This document shows positions 43,165 to 51,653 of a stretch of DNA of 64,000 nucleotides, one piece after another. The notes under the pieces were generated by a model that was not told where the DNA came from, searched no databases, and saw nothing but the letters and a program-made list of their open reading frames with translations. The stretch comes from Gigantopelta aegis (lineage: Eukaryota > Mollusca > Gastropoda > Neomphalida > Peltospiridae). Position 1 is the first letter of the stretch. Each line of letters starts with the position of its first letter. The DNA lies in assembly GCF_016097555.1 (NCBI RefSeq), contig NC_054711.1:29795962-29859961 (forward strand), in the 5' to 3' direction. The position numbers and the translations under genes were made by a program.

Positions 43165-43993
43165 CTGGCTGTGACTATGTCTCGCCGACGTCAGACTGCC
43201 ATAAAAGTAATGTAGAGCAACATCTATGGTCATATTGGATATTGACATTGGGCCGACATCAGACTGCCTTAACTTCTTAAAAGCTATTTTGGAGCAGCAT
43301 CTATATGGTAATATTGAATTGACTTGAGGATGACTCGACCCGATATCGGGCCAATATCTGAATGCCGACTGTGACCCGATGTTGGGCTGACATCAGACTG
43401 CCATAACTTCTTAAAATCTATTTTGCAGCAGCATCTGTATATGGTAGCATTGGATTGACTTGAGGATGACTCGACCCGATATCGGGCCAATATCTGAATG
43501 CCGACTGTGACCCGATGTTTAGCCGACATCGGGCCGATGTTGGGCCGACATCAGACTGCCATAACTTCTTAAAATCTATGTTGGAGCAGCCATCTATGGT
43601 GATATTGAATTGACTTGAGGCTGATTGACCAGGTGTTGGGCCAATATCGGAATTCCGACTGTGACCCGATTTCGGGCCGATGTCAGGCCGACATCGGACC
43701 GCTTTAAACCTAAAAGTAATACTGTAGCACATATTCCAGTAATATCTACTTCCCCAATGCAGGGAAACCCCTAACAGCTTTAGGCTTATATAGCATATTT
43801 TTTAATATAATATTCATATCTGCCGATGAAGGGCTGATGATGGGCCGATGATGGGCCGACATCGATTTATTGTCGGCAGCCGACGTCGGACCGCTTCCGT
43901 ATAGACGAGCAAAAATGACTTCGGGCCGACATCGGCAAACGACAGCGGGCCGACGATGGGCCATCGATGGTCCGACGAAAAAGGCCTGTTGGG
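43165..43993. repeat. Right subterminal array of GGCCGACATCGG-rich units
   Basis: Units of about 136-158 bp start at about 43254, 43390, 43548 and 43690 with gacatcagactgccataact or close forms. They continue with gcagcatct, ttgaattgacttgagg and gatatcgggccaatatc. The last 130 bp up to 43993 are a dense run of gggccgacatcgg, gatgggccgatgatgggcc and similar palindromic cores. The left array has the same core sequence style. Confidence 0.82.
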
Positions 43994-44054
43994 AGGCTAC
44001 TTGACACAGTGGCACTAGATCAAATAAATATGCATCCATTTTTCGCCCAGATGA

Positions 44055-44093
<39 letters not shown>

Positions 44094-44309
44094 CAACCAA
44101 CACACTCACATTCATCACCAATCAAAGGACTTGTGGTGTTAACTTCTCTATCAAAAGTTCCGTGCACCTCGAACTTTGATCCAGCCGAAAGTTATTTGCT
44201 TTTGGTCTACTTTGCGTTAAAATTTACTGCTTAACATGTAATATAATTAAAACTGCAATAATGATAATATTTTAGTAAGTTAATAATTTAGAATTGGCTA
44301 GATCATTCA

Positions 44310-44440
44310 TATTAAAGTCCGAACCAAATTGTTAACAACTACGATAAATTACTCTCGTACCTTTAATTACCGTTATATTTCCCCAAAATTTTGTCCAGAT
44401 ACATCGTGATTTTTGTTTTATTACAGTGACACAGATTCCA
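44310..44440 (+). repeat. Uninterrupted copy of the 22.4-kb dispersed repeat
   Basis: gtccgaaccaaattgttaac, aactacgataaattactctc and gtccagatacatcgtg align with the two halves of 22377-22720 and lack the 190-bp insert found there. Confidence 0.68.
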
Positions 44441-44840
44441 CATACGAGACTGTTACGATGTCACCGATATCGACTTTGCTGAGATTGCATAGGGCAAAAT
44501 ACATGCAGTTTTCTTCCGTCTGCCATTTTGCTTGTTTATGGAATACACTTCAAGAGGGGTGGGTCGACATGACGTAATCAAACAACGTCATGACATGATG
44601 TCAGATTACATGTGTTGTCCTTGCCTCACTATGTTTATGGGGATGATGAATTATCTCCCTTGAGCATGGAAGTGTTTTTCGATCTCTGTAAGATAAATAC
44701 AAATGAAGACACAAAGACTACCGAAGATAACTACGTGACCCCCCCCAAAAAAACCCCAACAACAACACACACACAAGAACCCCCACCCCCCACCCCCCCA
44801 AAAAACAACAACAACAACAAACAAACCAAACAAACAAACA

Positions 44841-45180
44841 AACAAACAAACCCAAAACGCCACAAGAACACTCACCGATTCGCTATGGTATAAACAAGGT
44901 ATGGTTTAAAAGTGCACAAAATAGAATATACATATATTAAAGCCATAATATCACCTGCCGAAAATACAAAATGGCGGAATGTCAACAAGAAATGCATGAT
45001 GGCGGTGATAAACAAACAAACCCAAAACCCCACAAGAACACTCACCGATTCGCTATGGTATAAACAAGGTATGGTTTAAAAGTGCACAAAATAGAATATA
45101 CATATATTAAAGCCATAATATCACCTGCCGAAAATACAAAATGGTGGAATGTCAACAAGAAATGCATGATGGCGGTGATA
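44841..45180 (+). repeat. Tandem duplication of 170 bp including a start codon
   Basis: 44841-45010 and 45011-45180 are nearly identical (accgattcgctatggtataa, gaatatacatatattaaagc, gccgaaaatacaaaatgg). Each copy contains an ATG (44971 and 45141) followed by Glu-Cys-Gln-Gln. Only the second ATG opens a longer frame. A (CAAA)n tract precedes the first copy. Tandem duplicated leaders of this kind are known at some LINE 5' ends and at some host promoters. Confidence 0.9.
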
Positions 45181-45371
45181 AAACCATCGACTGCGTACTA
45201 AGAAGCGCACGACCATCTAAACCCAACTCGAAGTTTAACCAACAAATCACAACGAATCACCCGACAGTAAAAGTAAACGACATCGAACTAAACAAACCAA
45301 AAGCAATGAAAACTAAATTAAACGCAAGTGAGCGTGCCGTAAAAATGGACATCAGCATTAAAACATCAGGA
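45141..45371 (+). CDS. Short ORF or first exon, unknown
   Basis: ATG at 45141 begins VECQQEMHDGGDKTIDCVLR, then a Lys/Asn-rich stretch, and ends either at the stop after SIKTSGG (45377) or at a donor-like AGG|gtaaag (45371/45372). I do not recognise it. It could be the first ORF of a retroelement or a host first exon; the duplicated leader supports a transcript start here. Confidence 0.35.
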
Positions 45372-45429
45372 GGGTAAAGTTAGATAGTTTTAACACTCAG
45401 TGCATTCATTCATTAAATCCTTTTAACGT

Positions 45430-45545
45430 GCATATATACCACGAAAGTTTCATGCACGCCTGTCCTGGGCTCAATCTCTGGCCTTTGCCAGTTACTGAGT
45501 CCAGGCCAAGGGGGGGGGGGGGGGGGGGGGGGGATGAGTTTGAAG
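45430..45545 (+). repeat. Repeat piece with CACGCCTGTCCTGGG core and a 24-base G-run
   Basis: gcacgcctgtcctgggctca and the following tctggcctttgcc resemble 49480-49540 (gcacgcctgtcctgggcaca, accggcctcagcc). The G-run at 45511-45533 is of uncertain true length. Confidence 0.55.
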
Positions 45546-45921
45546 TGGGCAGAATTTTGAATAAGTATTTAGTAGTGTCCAGCGACTGCGCGGACCGACT
45601 AGTAGACACCGAAAATGGGCCGTGTTCTGACTGGCTGAATTTCGATTCCTTCGGGTCTAACTAGAAAAACCTAAGTCTACGGAGAGTACCTGCACCTAAC
45701 ATCATGTCCGGACTAATAATTTAAACCCAAAAATAAGTTTGATTGCTCGGCCGAAAAGGTTTTAAGGTGATTTGAGCAATTGAACGGGCGCCAAAGTAAA
45801 GTGCGTTGGACTATTTATAAAAAAATAAACATAAGAATTTTGAACTCGATCGAAAATGTTTAAAGTCCAACTAAGCCCAAAAAGGAGGTTACCTGTCCTA
45901 GTTAAGGTTGGTGCAGCAGGA

Positions 45922-46890
45922 TCATGGCGATTTGATGGACTGTTCAGGCCTGAAGTTGGGGAGTCCTTCAGTCAAAAACTTGATGTTGCGGTCGATGGCT
46001 CCTGGGTATATGTCTCGTAGGACCATCTTCAAGATGCGGTGAATGGTCCCATTTGACATCGTTGGCATCAGGAGCCCCTGCCTGTACAGTCCTTCCTGCT
46101 GAGCTGTCACGTATAGTTTATCTGAGTTTAGGGCACCTTGCAGCTGGTACTTCCCTTGTCCGGTTGGAAGTTGGCGCCAGTGCTTGTCGTCCCAAGGTCC
46201 CTTCAGGTGTTTGGCATCGGTGAAGTCACCGATTACCGCCCCCGTGTACTTGTGCGGCAGGAAGTCGCAGACGAGAATCCATTCCGGATCATCAGACGAC
46301 AACGGTACGGTGACCGATGACATCTTCCTCTTCTTGAATTCTCGCTGGTCTGCCGCGGTGTCCGTAACAACAACAACTGCCGGAGGTGGTGGTGGGCTCG
46401 CCGGTGGGTCATGAGAGACCACGTGGCCCGTTTCCATCTTCGTCGGTTCCTCAACAGAAGGGACCGCCACTGTCAGTGGAGCTGACAGCTTTGGTCCCCC
46501 CTGGATGGTTCCTGGCGGTTGTTTCGGCTTGGGTGCCCGGTGCTGCTCAGAATGAACCTCCCCCGGTGGTTTAGCCACCGGGTTCGGATCACCCCGCGCC
46601 ACGCCAAGTCCAGTCCTCCTCTTCGGAACAGGTGGGACCGCCCCTGGCGGTTGAGCCGCCACGTTTGGTCCCCCCTGTGAAACCTTGGGTCGCCTCCTCC
46701 TTCTTCTGCTAGGTGCGCGGGTCTTCCGGTCCCCGCCGTATATCAGCGTGACGGTCGCCGAGTCGCCATTGTGCTCTACGCGATACTTGGACAAAGGCCC
46801 AAGCGCACGGAGCACAGCCCCTAGGGTGGGGGGGGGGGGGGGGGGGGGGGGGGGGAGAATAATCTCCACGTTTTCTAAACTCAACTTCAT
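45922..46890 (-). CDS. 322-codon ORF, Pro/Arg-rich, unknown family
   Basis: ATG at 46890 gives MKLSLENVEIIL, a poly-Pro run coded by a G/C homopolymer (46829-46852, length unreliable), then TLGAVLRALGPLSKYRVEH, GDSATVTLIYGG and a basic APSRRRRRRPK segment. Next come Pro-rich repeats of a QGGPN/PPGAVPP kind (residues about 70-170), and a compact C-terminal part with PEWILVCDFLPHKYTGAVIG, KGPWDDKHWRQLPTGQGKY and LPNFRPEQSIKSP. Much more GC-rich than its surroundings and uninterrupted over 970 nt, so recently active or under selection. The Arg-rich stretch suggests nucleic-acid binding. It may be the first ORF of a retroelement on the minus strand; I see no reverse transcriptase next to it. No intron signals were needed. 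Confidence 0.55.
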   Translation of the reverse strand: MKLSLENVEIILPPPPPPPPPTLGAVLRALGPLSKYRVEHNGDSATVTLIYGGDRKTRAPSRRRRRRPKVSQGGPNVAAQPPGAVPPVPKRRTGLGVARGDPNPVAKPPGEVHSEQHRAPKPKQPPGTIQGGPKLSAPLTVAVPSVEEPTKMETGHVVSHDPPASPPPPPAVVVVTDTAADQREFKKRKMSSVTVPLSSDDPEWILVCDFLPHKYTGAVIGDFTDAKHLKGPWDDKHWRQLPTGQGKYQLQGALNSDKLYVTAQQEGLYRQGLLMPTMSNGTIHRILKMVLRDIYPGAIDRNIKFLTEGLPNFRPEQSIKSP

Positions 46891-46940
46891 CCTTCGAGTC
46901 AGTGCAGAAGTGACTCAGTGCAGCTGCATTTGAATGTGTC

Positions 46941-48319
46941 ATGTCATCAATTATAGAACACTACCACAGGATGGAAAATTATGGTTTAGTGTCAATCTTT
47001 TACTCTGAACAGATAGATAAAACTGGAATCGTCTACACAAAAGCTATGACAATTCACGGCACTGCAAATGATAGCCAGGTAACCACCAACTTCTACATCA
47101 CTACATGTAGACTCCTTATAAATGGTAAAAGTAAAAGCACTCTGCACTTTCTAAAATCTCTACAACAATCTATCAACCCCGATCCATTCTTCGACAAATT
47201 GGACAGCCATATCAGACAATCTATCACAACATACCTGTCCCTGGGATATGGAAGTACACTATCCGACATCTCAAATACACATCACTTTTCCATCTGTGCC
47301 CCCTAAGACGGATAAAATACCTGTCCAAAATTTGGATCCACCTAACAACTGTAACACAGAACATCTTGCCATCTGTAACCATGATAAAGAAACAGACCCC
47401 CCCCCCCCAAAAAAAAAAAAAAAAAAAAAAAATAAAAAAAGAGAAATGTTTTGTCTAACGACGCACTCAACACATTTTCTTTACGGTTATATGGCGTCAG
47501 ACATATGGTTAAGGACTACACAGATATTGAGAGAGGAAACCTGCTATCTCCACTTCATGCAATACTCTTTTCGATTAGCAGCAAGGGATCTTTTATATGC
47601 ACCATCCCATAGACAGGGTAGCAGATACCACGGCCTTTGATATACCAGTCGTAGTGCACTGGCTGGAACGAGAAATAGCCCAATGGGCCCACCGACGGAG
47701 ATCGATCCCAGACCGACCACGCATCAAGCGAGCGCTTTACCACTGGGCTACGTCCCGCCCCTAGAAACAGACCACGCCTGTCTGCAACTTATAACCTGTG
47801 TCCTAAACACTGATACACCTGATAAAAATGCCAATTCATCAATACAGCCTAGTGACCCCGATACACAGCATCCAGTTACATGTGCTCCCGATACAGATAC
47901 ATGTACAACAGAGAATCCAGACATAACACAGCCGGTCAAAGCTAAAACCCAAAATCTTGACCACCAGCATTTTACATTTCTAGGGTCCACCCACTATGAG
48001 AACAATCCCATAAATGTTTTTTGACACCTTGAATATGGTGGAACTTTCAATCTGTGATCTTCTGCTAGATATAAGACATATCATTACTAGCAATCCCACT
48101 GCTAAACACCACGGCTCGTGCAAGGCAACACAGAACGAGATTACATTCAAACAAGTGCTACAAACCGAAAGATTACAAACATCTATTGACCAGCTTGTTG
48201 AAAAACTCGACAGGCTCGCCGAATCTGTCAATCAAAAGTTCAGCGAAATAAAAAAACAAAAAAAAACAAAAAACAAACAACCCACATGCCATGTTCACAT
48301 CTCTGTGAAAAACTACTAA
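46941..48319 (+). pseudogene. First part of LINE ORF1-like sequence, interrupted by a SINE
   Basis: Open pieces at 46941-47306 (GIVYTKAMTIHGTANDSQ, NFYITTCRLLINGKSKST), 47310-47398, 47763-48024 (CVLNTDTPDKNANSSIQPSD) and 48014-48319 (a helical ERLQTSIDQLVEKLDRLAES stretch) follow one another on the plus strand. They read as one decayed ORF with frame changes. The SINE at 47399-47762 breaks it, and its target duplication lies in the coding text. The link to the SGNH segment downstream is inferred from order and orientation. Confidence 0.5.
47399..47762 (-). mobile_element. SINE, head B + tail 1, with 11-bp target duplication
   Basis: Antisense copy with AGAAACAGACC at 47388-47398 and 47763-47773. 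A C-run and A-run lie at the tail side (47398-47431). The B head at the right is well preserved (minus strand tagcccagtggtaaagcgct, ggtctgggatcgatctccg). Confidence 0.92.
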
Positions 48320-48624
48320 TCAGGATAGGACTGCCTCTAATACCCAACTCGAGCTACGCAAAGATAACAGTCTCGATTATCACCCCAGCAGGTAATACCT
48401 AATAAAACACTGATAGAAAGTTCAGCAACACAACCTAAAAAACCAGAGAGGACTTCCAAGCAGTAATAAGTCAGCTGTAAACAACAAAGCCTAAAGGGAA
48501 TATGTGCCAAATAGGAATAACAGCTCAGTGCCAAACAGTTTCTCGCCATATCCTGCTGCACCACTAACTTACCAACATCAAATCAGAGTGGCACTTCAAA
48601 CATCTGCAACGTCAAACAGTAACC

Positions 48625-48995
48625 CATCTTCATAAATCAAGGCTAATATTCGTTCCTCGTATTCAGCCTTGATACACGTAGTCAAGAAATCGTGCCACAA
48701 AATGCTTAAATTTCACTGGATGCGATGAGATCTGATTGCAATGAATCGCAACGCTCCTTATAGATTCCCTTGTTATGTAAACTCCATGTTGGCGGGCGAA
48801 CACTGATATTGCTTTCAAGATTGTCACATGTTACCGATGCTGTGATTGGTCAGCGATGTCATCGTGTAAGGGACATAATCGGTGTTACAAATTTTCTTCC
48901 AATAGTGGATAGTTAGTTATGGATATCAGTAATCTTGACGACATGTATCAACGCTGAATACGAGGAACGAATATTAGCCTTGATTTATGAAGATG
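48625..48995. repeat. Inverted duplication of about 65 bp around the SGNH ORF start
   Basis: catcttcataaatcaaggct and aatattcgttcctcgtattc at 48625-48690 occur in reverse at 48934-48995, the second time as the first codons of the ORF at 48935. The 240-bp spacer holds a small hairpin (tgcgatgagatctgattgca with aatgaatcgca). Confidence 0.85.
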
Positions 48996-49612
48996 ACAGT
49001 AACCCTGCCGACTCTCGAAGACAATCTCAGGAAAATAATCCTGCCTGCGTTGCCAAACCGGTTGTAGATGTTCTTATCATAGGTGATTCCAATATACGAC
49101 ACATTAACACGAAACGTCTTTTCTCAGAAAAACGCTCTTTCACCGTAGAACTCACCAACAAGTCCACCAGAGGCGCAACAAACTTCATTTGCAACATGAA
49201 ATATCATCCCAAAAATATTATACTCCAATGCGGCGGAAATTATGTGCAGAGAGACTCGTTGGATACCGCCCTCAGTAATATGGAAATAGTATTATCCAAC
49301 ACACGTTCCTCTCTTCCAAACACACTCATCACCCTAGCACTCACCTTCCACCGGAATGTGTCATCGCGGAAGCGTGATATACGTAACAGAGAACTGGAAA
49401 CACTGTGCACTTCAAACAACATAAACTGGAATGGAATGGAAAATTGTTTAACGTGCACATTCAGAGCAAGCTGTTGTAGCGCACGCCTGTCCTGGGCACA
49501 AGTACCGGCCTCAGCCGGTTCTTCTGTCCGGGACAGGAAACAACATAAACTACATCAGCATGCTACTTATATCCAACAAACCAGAACACTTTACAGATAT
49601 CAAACACCTTAA
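48935..49612 (+). pseudogene. SGNH (GDSL-like) hydrolase domain of a LINE ORF1
   Basis: An open frame of 225 codons. After an acidic start it shows VVDVLIIGDSNIRHINTKRL (the Gly-Asp-Ser block with the nucleophile Ser), KSTRGATNFI, then NIILQCGGNYVQRDSLDTAL (the block carrying Gly-Gly-Asn). Such esterase-like domains occur in ORF1 of several animal LINEs, where the role is unclear. The C-terminal end after about residue 172 runs into the CACGCCTGTCCTGGG repeat piece, so the natural end is lost. Confidence 0.7.
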
Positions 49613-49634
49613 TCCTAAAGGCTTAGGTTTGTAG

Positions 49635-49939
49635 CTCGTAATTATAAGGAATCAATGTATCCATCATTGGGCATGGAATACTACCCACGAGGAACCGCGA
49701 AACCAAGTGATCATATACCCGACTACCAGGTCTACCAGTTTAACCACAGATTACAAGCTGGATCTACCATGAATGGTAGCAGATATAAAGTAACAAGGTA
49801 TCCATTATGGGACAGGGAATTCCTACACCCACAAAGAACAACCAAACCAAATGCCCACCCCTCCGATTATGAAGATTACCAGGATTACAAGAAATGGAAA
49901 TTCAACAACACGACAACAAGCTACACCTACGATGGATGA
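49635..49939 (+). pseudogene. ORF1 C-terminal piece with two similar motifs
   Basis: About 95 codons contain two related segments, YPSLGMEYYPRGTAKPSDH followed by IPDYQVYQ, and YPLWDREFLHPQRTTKPNAH followed by PSDYEDYQ. Probably the C-terminal part of the LINE ORF1. No known domain. Confidence 0.4.
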
Positions 49940-50147
49940 CAGGAAAGTGTACACGAGCAACTGGTTTAATCCACTGTGTATGCTGGAAGCATATTTCTCT
50001 ACCCTATAAAGACATGGTGCTATACTAATTAAATAGACGGTGCTATCTATCTAGTCAAATCTGGCAAGTGCTTACATTCGTAAGTATCTGTGTTTTTGTG
50101 CTGTAACGCGCGTTACTTTCATTTGTTTATTTTATTTTCATTTTTAG

Positions 50148-50535
50148 TTAAAGGGACATTCCTGAGTTTGCTGCATTGTAAGATGTTTCCGACTAATAAA
50201 ATATTTCTACGATTAAACTTACATGTTAAATATATTTTCTTGTTTAGAATATCAGTGTCTGTATATTCAATGTGTTTCTGGTCGTCTTAATATTTGTAAG
50301 AAGCCCAAACTGGATTTCGTCTTCAAATAATTTCGTACGTACCAAACAATTTATTTTAGGAAATAAGACGAAGTTTAACCCAGTACAAATATTACAACGA
50401 TCAGAAACCTGTTTAATATACAGCCATTAATATTTTATGCAGGAACATTTATTTGATATTTAATTACAATCGTTAAAAAGTCTGTTAGTCGATAACATCT
50501 TAAACATTGCATCAAACTCAGGAATGTCCCTTTAA
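50148..50535. mobile_element. TTAA MITE, family 1, complete
   Basis: Both ends are canonical (TTAAAGGGACATTCCTGAGT and its inverse). It inserted in the spacer between the ORF1 and ORF2 remains of the LINE. Confidence 0.92.
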
Positions 50536-51017
50536 TACTGCAACCATATATACATGTAGCTGAATTTCAACCTCGAGGTGTTCAAGGAAACTGAATTGAG
50601 GTCCATAGGAATTCAAAACTAGTCATATTGTGTTAATTTTAGTTTTTCCCTATAAGAGAGTTGGGACTGATCCAGCCAAACCTGACAAGTACTCTCAACA
50701 TTAACAAAAAGTGTTCTGCCTATCAAATGTGCAAAATCTTTTACATACAATGATCATAATTACATTTTGTTTAATTATAAAGACTACCTCAAGATTTTCA
50801 ATATACTAATGACTACTAGTTAAAATTTATCTTATGTATGTTGTTTTGAACTACAATATTGTATTACTATTAATCATTATTATCACTTAAAATCTACCAT
50901 AGTTGCATTATTTTGAACTATACACTGCAAATGGATAAGCCTAATGGTTATTCCTAATATTTTTAGTCTTGGTGTTTTGATTGTATATTATCATATTTGT
51001 AACCATCTAGCATAGAT
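50536..51017. other. LINE spacer or 5' flank of ORF2
   Basis: AT-rich, with no feature recognised between the MITE and the endonuclease start. Confidence 0.4.
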
Positions 51018-51653
51018 ATGTATCATGGATTGATGTCATTTTTATCTAGAAATATTGACGGACTTGCCAAAAACCTGGAAAACCTTGAAATCCAAGCATA
51101 TTTGAGGAAATTTGACTTTATAGCACTCCAAGAAACCCATTCTAGTGTCCATAATATTGATAATGTTTGTTCATCACTTGAAGGATATGATTCCTTATAA
51201 AACATAGTATTAAAAACAACAAAATTGTTGGAGGTAGGGATCTGGAGGACTAATTCTTTTATACCAAAATACATTAAGTGGTCTTATACAAGAAACTTTA
51301 ACTGGCAATGATTACATCCTTTGGGTACGATTACCTAAAGAACACTTTGTTTGGGATAAAGACCTATACACATGTTCACTGTACATACCCCCGTCTGAAT
51401 CTCCCTACTATCAGGACCAATTCCTCTTCTTGGAACAAGAAATTGCTAAATTTAGTGCATTAGGCTCCATACTATTAATGGGCGACCTTAACTCAAGAAC
51501 AGGTCCTTACAACAAACCGTTATCAGATCACACTGACGATGATTCAAGTGACGTTTTACCACTACCTATCAATTACAGTGCAGACTCCGTGTCTCACACA
51601 AGACATTCCCAGGATGCTATACACAACAACCATGGGAAACTACTCAGTGAATT

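Larger units (their letters stand above)
29384..43993. mobile_element. 14.6-kb DNA transposon, CACTA/EnSpm-like candidate
   Basis: The left end is CCCAGCAAGCATGCATCGTC; the right end inverted is CCCAACAGGCCTTTTTCGTC, followed by GG and further GGCC/CGAC motifs. The flanks (cacaag before, aggctac after) are fused as cacaaggctac in the paralogous empty site near 63757, giving a 2-bp (AG) or 3-bp target duplication. Large size, 2-3 bp duplication, and long subterminal repeat arrays are known features of CACTA elements. The first gene inside resembles the start of a Tnp2-type transposase. Many younger elements sit inside, so the original was shorter. Alternative: two independent insertions into different host copies later joined by deletion. 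Confidence 0.72.
29142..44221 (-). mobile_element. Old TTAA element split by the 14.6-kb transposon
   Basis: Pieces at 29142-29383 and 43994-44221 together align end to end with the uninterrupted copy at 63560-63976 (opposite strand). Left piece: cgcacaaaattttagtac, tttacaggtacccc, caagcacaag. Right piece: aggctacttgacac, tttacaaccaacacactcac, ctctatcaaaagttc, agccgaaagttatttg. An (AT)n tract expanded inside the right piece at 44058-44089. Confidence 0.82.

Noticed and set aside
46138..46933. Plus-strand and alternative-frame ORFs overlapping the 322-codon ORF
   Set aside because: They are shorter, Gly/Ala-rich shadows produced by the GC-rich minus-strand ORF.
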